From the NCBI GenBank assembly GCA_030762935.1, contig CM060881.1, forward strand, positions 97,514,001-97,578,000: a stretch of DNA of 64,000 nt. The letters are read 5' to 3'. Source of the DNA: Hymenopus coronatus. Lineage: Eukaryota; Arthropoda; Insecta; Mantodea; Hymenopodidae. Below the pieces are notes generated by a model that saw nothing but the letters and a program-made list of their open reading frames with translations, did not search any database and was not told the DNA's origin. This document shows positions 23,049 through 34,260 of the stretch, piece after piece (within the stretch, counting starts at the first letter, position 1; the number at the start of each line of letters is the position of its first letter). A program made the position numbers and the translations under genes.

Positions 23049-23774
23049 ATTTAGATGTACTTATATCGGCAATACCAATGCTGTTACATTGTTTTGTGTT
23101 CCCGGATTCTTTGCACGCCATCAAAATTATGATGCGGGGTAAAGAACGAAATTGGCGGTCCCTAAAGTGAATAAGGAAATACATTGTCTGTGCCATCAGT
23201 TATGCTGTTACAGAACATAACGGCATGACAGGACTCCCACCCTCGCAAATTGCAGATGAAGAAACTTTAATGAGCGTCGACTTTTTTCTTAGGAAACACT
23301 TTACACTGGTCCTTTTTTCTCTGCCCACTAAAGGATACTTCTTGCATACATATTGCCCATCTTCTATAACTGAACAAACTAAAACCAGTTTTGTGTGACC
23401 GCGTTTTCCGCACTTTTTAAGTTCCTTCATAATAAAAAGTTAATCACATAATATACATGCCAATTTTGTTAGGACAAAAACAGAATGCCTTTTTCATATT
23501 AGAGGTTACAATGGCATTAGTTGCGCACGTGTCAGATAATATACCTAACGTTGCAGTCGATACGAGGCCTAGCAATGGGTCGAATGTTCATTCATGAACA
23601 ATGATGTAACGATAGAACAGTGCCTGTATTTTCGTGGATATTGTCTTATGTAAAGACAAGATAAATTATCAATAACAAGCATATAATATTAATTTATGAA
23701 TAAGAAATGTAGATTTTCAGCTTGAATTTATACGCAGTATAGTATTTTCAAGCCAAAGTAAAAAATGTAAATGA
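23049..23774. other. Unclassified, partly SINE-like
   Basis: At 23228-23265 ACTCCCACCCTCGCAAATTG resembles the remnant at 5790. A 76-codon minus-strand frame (23200-23430) that starts MKELKKCGKRGHTK is not a protein I recognise. The rest is featureless. Confidence 0.35.
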
Positions 23775-24025
23775 CGTGTTATTTATAGACGTTCTTTAAC
23801 TACTGTGGTTCTTAGTGTCCCTTCTAAATTGGTCGTGAAAGACCGCTTAATTTTGCTCAGAGACCTATCAGGCTTGAGGTTCTTTTACGTGCCGTAAATC
23901 TACGACACGGGACCAACGGCTTTACTTCCCTTCCGAAGGAAGCCATGCTAAGGAGTTTTACACCCGAAAAATATCCATCGTCCTCCGCCGGGTTTGAACC
24001 CGCGACAAGCCAGAGTTGTGTGTCG
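23775..24025 (-). mobile_element. SINE-D copy, head truncated
   Basis: On the minus strand it runs from the B box (GGGTTCAAACCCGGCGGAGG) through CATGGCTTCCTTCGGAAGGG, the core GGCACGTAAAAGAACCTC, and CGGTCTTTCACGACC, to CTATAAATAA. The A-box half is absent. Confidence 0.8.
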
Positions 24026-24732
24026 GAATTTGTTTGTCAGGCTATTTTGTTAGAAAAAGGAGCTTAGCTTTTGCTCGATTCTATAATATTCTGTGAGTGC
24101 AGTAAAGAACTAAGTATTCTGCAGGGGAATCCTAAAATAAGATAGATTATGGAAAGTTTTATTATATCTTGCGTCACGTGGTCAGTTTGAGCAGTCACAT
24201 GACTAAGGGATGCACAGTTTACGTAATTGCGCAAAATTTCACCCAGTCAGAGTAAAGTTCAACTAGAACTAAGATCACTATATCACTATTTCATGATTCA
24301 GGGTGTGTGAACCACAATATTTTTAGAGGAAAGGTCTGTGAATGTTAGGGCTTCGCCTACGCTATCATAACAGGCCTTAGAATGAAGCGATTTTTACCGA
24401 GAGAAACTGGCAAATTGTAATAGTTCTACAGCTGCCGCAAGATGTCAGGCGTTATCCCTGTCCTTTTAACACGCGTTTAAATGACATTAAATGTCAAAAT
24501 TAGGCAATTAACACTAGAAGAAATAGAGTCAAACCAAAAATAAGGATTTTACCACATTTATATCATTACTAGAATATTTATGATGAAAAAATAAGTTTAT
24601 TAAGCCAAATAAAACATAACTGTCTGCCTTTAAGTGCATTTTCGGTTAAATTGCGGTTAGATAGTGTAATAGGCTTACGAAAAAAGGCTAACGTTTAGGT
24701 CAGATTTTCTTGAACAATAGCATATAGTTGGA
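24026..24732. other. No recognisable feature
   Basis: AT-rich DNA without repeats that I can match. Confidence 0.45.
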
Positions 24733-24853
24733 CTGCCTCCGTGGTTCAGTGGTCAGCGAGCTGACTTCTCCCCCGGAGGTCCCGGGTTCAATTCCCGGCT
24801 GGGGCTGGAAGGGTTTCTTTAACTATCCCCCACAGAGTCTGGAAGTGAGAGTG
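24733..24853 (+). mobile_element. SINE-B 5' end with intact tRNA-like head
   Basis: Bases 24735-24805 fold as a cloverleaf of 71 nt. The acceptor GCCTCCG pairs with CTGGGGC with one mismatch. The T stem CCGGG-CCCGG is perfect around TTCAATT. An anticodon stem ACTTC-GAGGT encloses TCCCCCG, giving a CCC anticodon (glycine type), but with C instead of U at position 33. A and B boxes are present (TGGTTCAGTGG, GGTTCAATTCC). I take it as a SINE head and not a working tRNA because SINE-B body sequence (AGTGAGAGTGAAC) follows and recurs at 31020-31060. Confidence 0.6.
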
Positions 24854-24924
24854 AACAAATCTCTGCAACAAATTGTTGTTTAAAAGCTTATGCTTCTATT
24901 TAATTCATGCTAATTGAGAAAAGG

Positions 24925-25133
24925 CTGCGCCGTGGCCGAGAGGTTAGACCACTCACCTCTCACCTAGACGCCCGGGTGCGATCACAAGCGACCGCATGTG
25001 AGATTATGGGTTTTCTCCGGTTTTCTCCAACATCACATTCTACCGGTGCTTCATCTTCATTCCATGTATCAGTGTCATCGCCTAGTGTCCACAAGTAGTA
25101 AAAGCAGGCGTTAAACACTGCAAAATAATAATC
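24925..25133 (+). mobile_element. SINE-C copy
   Basis: Head CTGCGCCGTGGCCGAGAGGT, then B box GGTGCGATCAC, body TTTTCTCCGGTTTTCTCC and tail CAAGTAGTAAAAGCAGG. The flanks AATTGAGAAAA and AATCGGGGGGAAAAA look like a decayed target duplication. Confidence 0.8.
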
Positions 25134-25587
25134 GGGGGGAAAAAATTAGCAGAAATAGTCTTATTAGAAGCGAAATAAGGGAGTATAGGTTAAAGTAATA
25201 GTCAAAAACTGGTTACTATGAGACTGAAGTTCTTTGTTTGTATAGACAGGAGCTGACAAATTCTTGTATGAGAATAGTATACGTTTTTTAAAGCTGAAAC
25301 CAATAATAAGCAATAGCTCAAAATTAATTAACTCCACGAAAAATATATATGTCAAATTGTGTGTTTTAACATGCTCTGCATTTTTTATGTGATAAATTTT
25401 TGTCCTCTTACGGTTTAGCAGTTATGCAAAATTCCATAAAATTCATTCAGAATAAAGTAACCATCAGAGGCTCTTCCCAGAAAATTCAAGATATACATTT
25501 TATTTTTCAGGTAAATATCTTTAATATACCATATTTTAATCAAAATCTTTAGATCATTTTTGAGATAAACAACATTTTCGAAAAAAA

Positions 25588-25877
25588 ATGCCATAACAAT
25601 GTCGGGTTATTTATGGACGCTCTTTAACTGCTGTGGGTCTTAGCGTCACATTCTAAATTGGGCGTGAAAGACCGCTTAATTTTGCTCAGATGCCTCTCAA
25701 TCAGGCTTGAGGTTCTTTTACGTGCCGTAAATCTACGACACGGGACAAACGGCTTTACTTCCCTTCCGAAGGAAGCCATGCTAAAAAAAATCCATCGTCC
25801 TCCGCCGGGTTTGAACCCGCGAGCTTGGGTATATGAAGTCAGCATGGTAACCAGTACACCACGGAGGGCGAGAGTGG
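25588..25877 (-). mobile_element. SINE-D copy, full length
   Basis: On the minus strand the tRNA-like head CCCTCCGTGGTGTACTGGTT and the B box GGGTTCAAACCC are complete. The body matches the copy at 23775, apart from a deletion of the ATTTTTCGGGTG section. It sits between A-runs of P845 copy 16, which may be its target duplication. Confidence 0.85.
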
Positions 25878-26142
25878 AAAAAAAAAAATCAATGTAAAGG
25901 GTAGTTAGGTGTGGGGAGAAAATCTTCGTGTCGCATTCTTGGAATATACTGTTGGTATTCAACGGTCTTTTCGTTTTTGTGCTATGCAGTCCATACACAC
26001 ACGGACCTTTTTTCTAAAAATGTTTTTTATTATCAGGGGAACGGAAAACATGTATTTCCGTGAAATCTTTGTATAGAATTTTTGGGTGGTATGCAATACC
26101 TTCTCTATACACTATGTACATAGTATGTGTTGAGAAAGTAAA

Positions 26143-26272
26143 AAGAACGACTTAAACCCAACATAAAGAACTTTCAGACAACGAATTTTTTCTAATGAAA
26201 GGCCCCGATATCATCTTAGACGTTAAAGGAGGCTATATAAATGAAAAAAAAAAAACAAAAAAAAAAAAAAAT
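26143..26272 (+). mobile_element. SINE-B 3' end fragment
   Basis: GTTAAAGGAGGCTATATAAA followed by two A-runs matches the reverse complement of the tail of the SINE-B copy at 30871 (TTTGCATAGCCTCCTTTAAC). It lies exactly between two P845 units. Confidence 0.6.
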
Positions 26273-26905
26273 CTGTGCTCCATTCACATGACTTTCTCAT
26301 CTCTGCGACAAATTGTTAGAAAGCTTAAGCTTATGCTTCTATTCACTTCATGCTAATCGAGAGAGAAAAATTATCAGAAATAGTTTCATTACTTGCTTCC
26401 TTGTAAGTAGAAGCGAAATAAGGGAATACCACAGGTTAAAGTGATAGTCAAAACTGGTTGCTATGTGAATAGAGTTGCTTTGTTTGTATGGACAGGAGTT
26501 GACAAATTCCCGTATGAGAAATTTACACGTTTTTAAAGCTGAAACCAATAACTATGAATATCTCAAAAACGATCAACTACACGAAAAAAATGTATATAAC
26601 ATAAATGTTGTGCTTTAATGTGCTGTACATTTTTTCTATGGTGAGTTTTTGTCCAACTCTTACGATTTAGAAGTTATGCAAAATTCCGTAAAATTCATCC
26701 AGAATAAACTTGTCTTCAAAACTATTCCCAGAAAATTCAAGATATACATTTTATTTGTCAGGTAAATATCTTTAATATACAACATTTTAATCAAAATCTT
26801 ACAGCCATTTTTGAGAAAATCAAAATTTTCGAAAAAAGTTCCATATAAAGTGTAGTTGGGGGCGGGGGGGATTTTCTTGAAAATCTTCGTGTCGCATCCT
26901 TGGAT
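26273..26905 (+). repeat. P845 repeat, 3' end lost (copy 17)
   Basis: Starts CTGTGCTCCATTCACATGAC. After GTGTCGCATCCTTGGATGAT it is cut off by unrelated DNA. It contains a G-run at 26864-26870. Confidence 0.85.
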
Positions 26906-27246
26906 GATTTAATTTATATATGTTCACTTTATTCTTGAAACAAAAATAAAAACCACACTACCACAAATTAGCGTATACTTCCATTTAACACACATGATGA
27001 ACGACAGGGAAAACACCTGACATCTAGCGGCCAAGTTAGAACTGCATCAATTGTAATACTTTTGCAGACGGCATTCTAAGGCCTGGTATAATGACGTAGG
27101 CTACGGTTAGGGTCATGAATGACAATGAATAACGCGAGTAATATTACTATTGGCTAGGAATGACCCGCTCGTCAGTTAAGTATCTATAAAGGGTATAACG
27201 CCGTCAAGTGAAATAATAAAGAAATATTCCATAGTAAAAAGAAATT
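26906..27246. mobile_element. Unclassified sequence between P845 units
   Basis: About 340 bp replaces the 3' end of copy 17. It is not tRNA-like and has no terminal repeats that I can see. By position it is an insertion with a deletion, or a replacement. Confidence 0.35.
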
Positions 27247-28100
27247 GATGTGTTCCATTCACTGACTTTCTGTACATCCCTGCAACAAATTATTTTAAAA
27301 AGTTTTGCTTCAATTTACTTCATGCTAATCGAGAGAAAAAAAAGCAGGAATAGTCTTATTACTTGCTTTCTTGTAAGTAAAAGAAATAAGGGAGTTCCAT
27401 AAGTTAAAGTAATAGTCAAAAGCTGGTTGCTAAATGACTGAAGTTCCTTTGTTTGTATGGACACGAGTTGAGAAATTCCTGTATGAGAAAAGTACAAGTT
27501 TTTCAAAGCTGAAACCAAAAACACGAAATATCTCAAAAACGACCAATCCACGAAAAAATGTGTACAGTATAAACTGTGTGTTTTAAAGTGCTCTACATTT
27601 TTTGTGTGGTAAGTTTTTCTCCATCTCTTACAGTTTAGCAGTTATGCAAAATTCCGTAAAATTCAACCTGAATAAAGTAGTCTTCAGAAGCTATTCCCAG
27701 AAAATTCAAGATATACAGTTTATTTGTCAGGTAAATATCTTTAATATATGATATTTTAATCAAAATCGTTACAGCCATTTTTGAGAAAATCGAAAAAAGT
27801 TCCATGTAAAGGGTAGTTTGGGGTGGTGGAATTTTTCTCAAAATCTCCGTATCTCATCCCTGAAAGATACTAAACTTAAATACCAAGTTTGGTATTTTAC
27901 CGATTTTTCGTTTTTGAGTTATCGTGTTCACAGACACACGGACACTCACACACTTACGCATGGACACACGAACACAAGGACACATGGACATACACACACC
28001 CGGAGCTTTTTCTGAAAATGCTTTTTTGGATACAGTGGACCCTAAAACATATATTTCCAGTGAAATTTCGGTATCGAATTTTTGGGTGTAAATAAATTTT
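27247..28100 (+). repeat. P845 repeat, lacking only the palindrome (copy 18)
   Basis: A well-preserved unit with a long irregular CA/GAC-rich stretch at 27936-27998. It stops after TTTTTGGGTGTAAATAAATT, before the palindrome. Confidence 0.85.
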
Positions 28101-28360
28101 CTAACATTTTGAGACCTGCTAAATAATTTGATTTGCAATATACTTGGTAATAGCATTTAAAAAACAATGTGTATCTTCCAGGTTGAATTACATGTATTAT
28201 GGTATTAACACCAGAGAAATATTTTCAGAAAAATCTTTACCAAAACATAGAAATTTAAAATCTCACTCCCGGTGTGTTTTAATTTATTAAAATGAAGGTA
28301 GAAAAATCTATAAATTAGTTTACAGTTTAATGTGCATATCTTCTCATAAAGTAGAAAAAA
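28101..28360. other. No recognisable feature
   Basis: AT-rich DNA. Confidence 0.4.
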
Positions 28361-28486
28361 TTGATATAAAAATAATGAGATAATTATAAAATGAATGAAA
28401 ATTTATATCGTTTCCTAAAAAAATGGATATAAAAATAATGAGTTAATTAGAAAATGAATGAGAATTTATATCGTTTCCTAATCTTG
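28361..28486. repeat. Two-copy tandem repeat, 63-bp period
   Basis: GATATAAAAATAATGAG starts at 28363 and again at 28426. Both copies end in TTTATATCGTTTCCTAA, with a few substitutions between them. Confidence 0.8.
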
Positions 28487-30238
28487 TTTGCAGAACCTGA
28501 AAAGATAATTAAGGAAATTATTTTTGATACAGGTCTTCCAAAACCATAGCATTAACTCTTTTGAGTTCTCATTACACAAAATTCATAGCGAATGAAGAGG
28601 ACCTCACAGTGCGTGACAGGACACAAGGATAAAGATAATAGGAACCTAACTGTAAAGGAAGTGAAAAGGGGAACCCTGATTATTTTATACCTAGTTAGGG
28701 ACATAAATCCATAATTGTACCTAATTATACGTGCTCTGATAGCCATCTCTCCATCCATAGGTACCCTTTTCCAGGTTAACCAATAAATGGGAATGTGTTT
28801 TTTCCCAAGAATGTGATTCAAGGATGAACAATGTTTCTCTTATTGCTCAGTTAAATGGTGTAATTTTTAATGTATGAAAACTTATTCTTAAGCAAAGTGC
28901 CAATAATATAAATTGCCTATATTCTCAATATAAGTGTAAGAAAATTACTAAATTAAGATGCAATAAAATAATAGTTATTTGAGCAACGATCCTATAATGG
29001 TAATTATTGTGATACGAGTGAGAGGTAAGTTTCGACGCGAGCGAAATATTATATGAGAGTTGGATACATACTTTTTTCTACATGTAGATAAACAATAAAT
29101 ATTTACTAATACTTAGATATCCTACATAAGAAAGATGAACTCTGCCGACCGCTCTGCGTATTGTACGTGCGACGATAACAAATGAAATCCGATTCATGGT
29201 GATAGTTGATTTGCAAGATGGATACTGAGGTATTTTGGCCTAGTGATAGTGAAATGGAAAGGAGACGAGTAATGTGGTTGACAATTTACTTCTACGGAAA
29301 TCTAAAAAGATATACGAAAATTATATGATAAATTCATGGCATGGAGAATAACAAAAAAATTTACTTCATTCTCGAAAATGTCCTCATTTACTTTGAAGAA
29401 ATGTCAAAAACAATGAAATCCCCAACCTTGTGGACAAATATTCAGTAATGAAAACTACTCTAAATGTGAAATAGGGAATTGTTATGTCCCAAATTAAGAA
29501 GTTGTACTCCCTGTTAAAACAGAAATCAATAAGGCACAGTGGGGGGGGGGAAGCGAAAATAATTTATACAGATGAAACTAAAACTTTCATTGATGAAGCA
29601 CCTGACAATTCATATCCACTGATAAAGGTGAGTAAATATAACCATTCTCGTAAAAATAAATATTTTGGTTGGAAGAAGAGCCAGCGCGCATGCCCTGGGT
29701 TATTGTTTTCCTCGTCTCTGTGATGCCAATGTCATAACCAGCTTTGCTTTGCTTACATAATATTGTTGGAAATAGATGTCCAGATTTGAACATAATATTA
29801 TGAGTTAGATTCGGGTAATCATTATATATTCTTATAATTTTTATATATAAATAAGTATTCTTGGAGGTTATTGTACGCGTAATATGTTTCAGTAATTTTA
29901 TGCAGATTAGTAGGCAGTGAACATCCATTAGTAGGCAACGGGTAAGCGTGAAAAATCTATATCGAAATGAAAGTCTGTATGTAAATGGTTTTCATTTTCG
30001 ATATAAGATTGTTATCAGTAAATGAACGCATTTCAGTATATGAGTGTAAAAAATTCTTCATATGTATACTCACTGTAAAGTAAGAAAATGACTAAAGATG
30101 CAGAGTACAGAAAAAATGACAAAATAATGAACGCAAAATCGAAAAAAAGTACTCTAATTATAGAACATGTTATAAGATGACAAAAATAACGTAAATATGT
30201 GAGTTTTCGTAATCTGGGATTTATTAGACGTTAGCATT
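28487..30238. other. Long stretch without recognised genes
   Basis: AT-rich DNA. At 28565-28600 CAAAATTCATAGCGAATGAA is a short P845 scrap. A G-run of 10 lies at 29541-29550. Frames of 79-113 codons (29484-29723 plus strand, 29587-29928 minus strand) overlap each other and contain no domain. Confidence 0.4.
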
Positions 30239-30420
30239 GCCTATGATGCAACGATTAAAAGACGACATGAATCAGCAATGCTAATGGTAATTATTATGTA
30301 TTGAAAAATAAATATTTAGCTTTGCTAAATGCTGCAACAATTAAAACAGAACATGACATGAGAATCAGCACGCTGATTATAAGTATTATGTATTAAAAAA
30401 TAAATATTTAGCTTTGCTAC
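30239..30420. repeat. Two-copy tandem repeat, about 90-bp period
   Basis: Two adjacent units each run from a TGCAAC(G/A)ATTAAAA start to AATAAATATTTAGCTTTGCT. Confidence 0.75.
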
Positions 30421-30436
30421 ACAAAGCGCGCGCTCT

Positions 30437-30453
30437 ATCTCTCTCTCTCTCTC
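30437..30453. repeat. (CT)n microsatellite
   Basis: Eight CT units. Confidence 0.9.
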
Positions 30454-30870
30454 GGATAGATATTTCCTTATGTGTCTACCCTGCCTCATATAAAACAAAA
30501 CAATAACATACTATGAGAAAGCACGCTTCATTCGCTTTCCACAACCAACTTCTATTCTGGACCCGCTCTAAGAAACACACTTTTGTATCACTCCGCGTAA
30601 TACTTACACTCATAGGAATTCGCTGTACTTCTCTGTTTCACTAAACCAATTATTGGTTTATATTTACACATATTTTATATTTAATTTTTCTGGGAATAGC
30701 CTCTGTATGTATACCTCTACATGCATTTCACTGGATTTTGCATAACTGGTAAGCTGTAAGAGATAGACAAAATCTTAGTATACAAAAAATATAGATCTCG
30801 TTAAAACACACAATTTATATCATATGTATTTTTCGTGGAGTTGAACATTTTTTGACATTTTCCTTGTTAT

Positions 30871-31067
30871 TTACTTATTTATTTATTTATTTTAGTTGTT
30901 TCATTTGCATAGCCTCCTTTAACTTCAATGGTCATATCAAGGGCTTTGACTTCCACATAACTGTATTACTATAGGTTTAGACCATTAGGTTAAACAATTT
31001 TATTACTAAATACACGCACATTCACTCTCACATTCAGCTCGCTGACCACTCGACCATGGAGGCAAGC
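30871..31067 (-). mobile_element. SINE-B copy with target-site duplication
   Basis: On the minus strand GCTTGCCTCCATGGTCGAGT leads into GTGGTCAGCGAGCTGA, then jumps to GTGAGAGTGAATGTGCG, so most of the head including the B box is deleted. The tail is (AAAT)n, seen as TTATTTATTTATTTATTT. The flanks TTTCCTTGTTAT (30859-30870) and TTTCCTTGTCGT (31068-31079) form a 12-bp duplication of the P845 target with two changes, supporting insertion by a LINE-type mechanism. Confidence 0.75.
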
Positions 31068-31190
31068 TTTCCTTGTCGTTTCAGTTTTAAAATACTTAAA
31101 CTTTTCACATACGGGAATTTGTCAACCTCCGCCAAAGCAAAGAAACGGATTTCTTTGAAAGATTTGACCAGCTTTGAAAGATTTGACTGA

Positions 31191-31738
31191 AGGGCCATTC
31201 ACATTGAACATTACGCACTGATATGGAATATAGACGCAGAATTAAATGCACCATGAGCATTCTCAATGATAAACGTAAACGTAGGCAATAACCAATCAGA
31301 AATTAAAACAAGTGAGTTACGCCTAGCGAGTGAATAGCAAACTAAAATGGCTGGTAGAGACGAGAGTGTGCCAGCATTCGTGCACATGCAAACTAGAGTA
31401 GCCAATTTACTTGGTGTTTTATATTTTAAAGAACGGTTGTCTCGGCGTAGACGATGATGGATTTATCTCCTCAATCAAAAACGAATTAACGGAGGAGAAA
31501 TGAGAGAGAATCATCAAGCGAAGCCATTTTAATAACACATCGAGCAGTGTTCTCATTAGTTGATTCCTACGTTGCATGTTCACTTTGATGCAAAAGCTTG
31601 GTGTTTGCAAGCTTCTATGCTAACGTACTGCGGTTATGTTTAGGTCAACGTCAATGTGAATGAGCCTATACATATATTGACTGCAAGCTTCTGAGTCTAC
31701 GTTACGTCTACGGTTGATTTTCGATGTGAATAGGCTCT
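31191..31738. mobile_element. Harbinger-like MITE in P845
   Basis: The 548-bp insert starts AGGGCCATTCACATTGAAC and ends, read from the other strand, AGAGCCTATTCACATCGAAA, a terminal inverted repeat of about 18 bp. A second copy of the end motif lies just inside the right end (AATGTGAATGAGCCTA, 31648-31663). The flanks TGA and TAA would be a one-mismatch 3-bp target duplication of the TNA type used by PIF/Harbinger elements. No transposase is evident. A minus-strand frame (31419-31610) is open but not recognisable. Confidence 0.55.
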
Positions 31739-31888
31739 TAAGTGTATTCCCTTATTTTCCTTTTACTTACAAGGAAGTAAGTAATAAGACGATTTCTACT
31801 AATATTTTAACTCGATTAGCATGAAGTAGATAGTTTTTTAACAATAATTTCTTACGCAGATGTGAATATAATACATCAGATTTTTCAA

Positions 31889-32556
31889 TTCGTGGCGTAG
31901 TGTATTTGCAGATTTATTTACTTACGAGGTAGCAATAAACATGGGTCAACATGCTTTCTCTCAGAGCTCTTATTTGGAGTGCTTAGACCGCCAGTGTTGC
32001 GCGTGTTATCTCTAAGCAGAACAAGTGCATCACAAAAAGAGAATCTGTTTTGACAGGAGGGTTGCAAACGGCGGAGATAAGGGAAGCTGGAACCACAGTT
32101 AAATTAATTAAAAGCTGGAAGGGTAAAACGTAAACATGGAGTGGGAAGATAGCGATGCAAATCAGTATTCAGAGTTTGTATCACCAATCGTGTCCTACAG
32201 CCACGGACCGGTTCCATGTGTCTGCCACGCCCTCGGGTACGCTTTAGGTGCGTTCGTCGCACAAATAGTGATAAGGCACACTGGGAATGAAATTTCAAAC
32301 TTATGTATTTGTGTATACATATGTGTGCAAAATTTACTGTAATTGCATTGCTATTATATTTATACTAATATTAAATTGCATTAAAATGGATAATTACATA
32401 CAAGATATCATTTTTTTTTCATAAATTTTAAAAATAATAATTTTCTGCGCGCCTCAAAGTTTGACAATTGGTTGACATTTTCTAAATTAGAGCTTTGAGG
32501 CAAACATAAAACCTGTAAATGATTTTATTTCAAAAGCTTTAGTTACTGGATTCATC
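31889..32556. other. No recognisable feature
   Basis: The minus strand around 32104-32298 and the plus strand around 32136-32342 have open frames of 64-68 codons without motifs. Confidence 0.4.

Positions 32557-32600
<44 letters not shown>
32557..32600. repeat. (ATT)n microsatellite
   Basis: About 14 perfect ATT units. Confidence 0.95.
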
Positions 32601-32603
<3 letters not shown>

Positions 32604-32718
32604 CTTTATTAAGAAGTTAGAAATTTTAATCTTCAAAATGATTCATATAAAACAGATTTGGGACAGCGAGATATATGGACTTCTATTATAAAACGGGGAG
32701 AGGATATAGTAGTCGACA

Positions 32719-32754
32719 TTCGTAGTAGTAATAGTAGTAGTAGTAGTAGTAGCC

Positions 32755-32786
<32 letters not shown>

Positions 32787-32787
32787 T
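32719..32787. repeat. Compound (TAG)n-(ATT)n microsatellite
   Basis: TAG repeats at 32719-32752, then CCG, then ATT repeats at 32756-32787. Confidence 0.95.
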
Positions 32788-32994
32788 CCTGCAAGCCGTA
32801 AATGGAGCACAGGGTATTGTTACGATGTTTCCGCGAACGGATTTAAAATTCTAGTTCGTGAGTTCACCGCTATGTGCCATGGTAACGATTGATCACTTCA
32901 TCGCCCACAGATGGCACTGTAGGACGAAAAATCACGACTTGCGGATATGATATGGCGAAAATGTTGTCCAGGATTGTTCTTCTTTCAAGTTATC

Positions 32995-33165
32995 ATTATC
33001 TTTTACGTGCAAATAAACACTACAAGGGACCACCGGCTGTACTTCACTTCCAAAGGAAGCCATACTGATAATTTTTGCGTCCGAAATATTTATCACCATC
33101 CGCCTTGGGTTTTAGTGGCTAGCATGGTGACCATTACACAAGGGAGGGCGACCAGAGAAGGGTAT
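32995..33165 (-). mobile_element. SINE-D copy, diverged and deleted
   Basis: On the plus strand TTTTACGTGCAAATAAACAC, GGACCACCGGCTGTACTTCA, CTTCCAAAGGAAGCCATACT and CATCCGCCTTGGGTTT follow the order of SINE-D at 25588 read in reverse. The tRNA-like head is recognisable only as GTGACCATTACACAAGGGAG. Confidence 0.65.
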
Positions 33166-33936
33166 GCTTGGGCAAAAAATGTGTGTTAAAATTAAGGTAT
33201 TCAGAAGAGATTATGAAATTAATGTATGTCCAAAGTGGGGAGAAAATGAGTAAGTACTACGGTGTGTTCGTTAGTGGTAGAAAACAGAGGTATGTAGAAA
33301 GGAATTTAGGTTTGATAAATGGGATAAACTAGGGATTGAAGAATTAACAAAAAGAATATTTAAAAAAAAATAGTAGAGAATTTATTATTATGTGCGGAAA
33401 ATATTTAGGAAAGCTTCGTGAGAAATTGTATAGAATTGTGAGGCAATACAAGGAGGAGAAAATGAGTAGAGGAGAGAATAGGATTATTTAGGATTCTTTT
33501 ACAACAATAACCAGGTGGATAGTATGTATAAGGTCCAAACGAACAATCAAATCAGGATAGAAACTTAGCTAAATGAGTTTAAGAAAAAGGAAAGAAAGAA
33601 AGGATATGATTGTATAAAATGTAACAAATGTTTATATGGTGAAGATATGATAATACATTCAACAAACTCATTCAAATTTAATTACTTTTTCATAAAAATA
33701 TATATTTTAAAATTATTATTGAAAGGATAACCTTGTCATATATAATTCTTCAATAGATAATTCTGCACCATCTTAGAAACTTTAGTTGTATTTAAATAAA
33801 AACTGACGGTGGAACATTTTAAAAGTCAGAAAATTTAGTTCTGAGAAAAACGCTGTTTTATAAAATAGTGTGCTAGGAAACACTACCTTCAAGCGGCTGT
33901 AGAACCCGAAAATTTCTCTCCCAGTATCCCTTAATA
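33166..33936. other. Purine-rich stretch without recognised gene
   Basis: From 33170 to about 33640 the plus strand is strongly purine-rich. One frame reads lysine- and arginine-rich peptide with scattered stops (for example KYYGVFVSGRKQRYVERNLG). It may be a decayed coding region, but I recognise no family. Confidence 0.3.
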
Positions 33937-34216
33937 TGGTAAGTTTTTGAGATATTCCTTGTTATTGGTTTCAGTTTAGAATACTTAACTTTTTTTACAT
34001 ACTGAATTTTTAGCTCCTGGCAATGCATAAAAATGCATTTTTGCCACATGACAGCCATGTTGAGTAGCCCCTTATTTCCCTTCAATTTACAAGGAAGTAA
34101 GAAATAAGACCATTTCTGCTAATTTTTATCTCGATTAGCATGAAGTAAATAAAAGAAAAAGCTTTTTAACAATAATTTGTTACGGAGACGTAGAGTAAGT
34201 CATGTAAATACACCTA
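33937..34216 (-). repeat. P845 repeat, 5' third of unit (copy 20)
   Basis: Runs from GTTTTTGAGATATTCCTTGT, with an internal deletion around the TGACAGCC section, to AAGTCATGTAAATACACC. A (CT)n run follows directly. Confidence 0.8.
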
Positions 34217-34219
34217 TAG

Positions 34220-34257
<38 letters not shown>
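34220..34257. repeat. (CT)n microsatellite
   Basis: About 19 CT units at the edge of P845 copy 20. Confidence 0.95.

Positions 34258-34260
<3 letters not shown>

Larger units (their letters stand above)
24854..26142 (+). repeat. P845 repeat carrying two SINEs (copy 16)
   Basis: P845 parts lie at 24854-24924, 25134-25587 and 25878-26142, in correct order. The last ends ATGTGTTGAGAAAGTAAAA with a near-perfect palindrome centred on ACTATGTACATAGT. Confidence 0.85.
30661..31888 (-). repeat. P845 repeat with nested SINE and MITE (copy 19)
   Basis: P845 pieces lie at 30661-30870, 31080-31190 and 31739-31888. The last ends near ACATCAGATTTTTC. The palindromic end is missing. The nesting shows that P845 is older than both insertions. 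Confidence 0.8.

Noticed and set aside
22781..23196. Overlapping frames of 79 and 132 codons as a gene pair
   Set aside because: The interval is covered by SINE-I, whose other copies at 38333 and 41093 do not preserve these frames.
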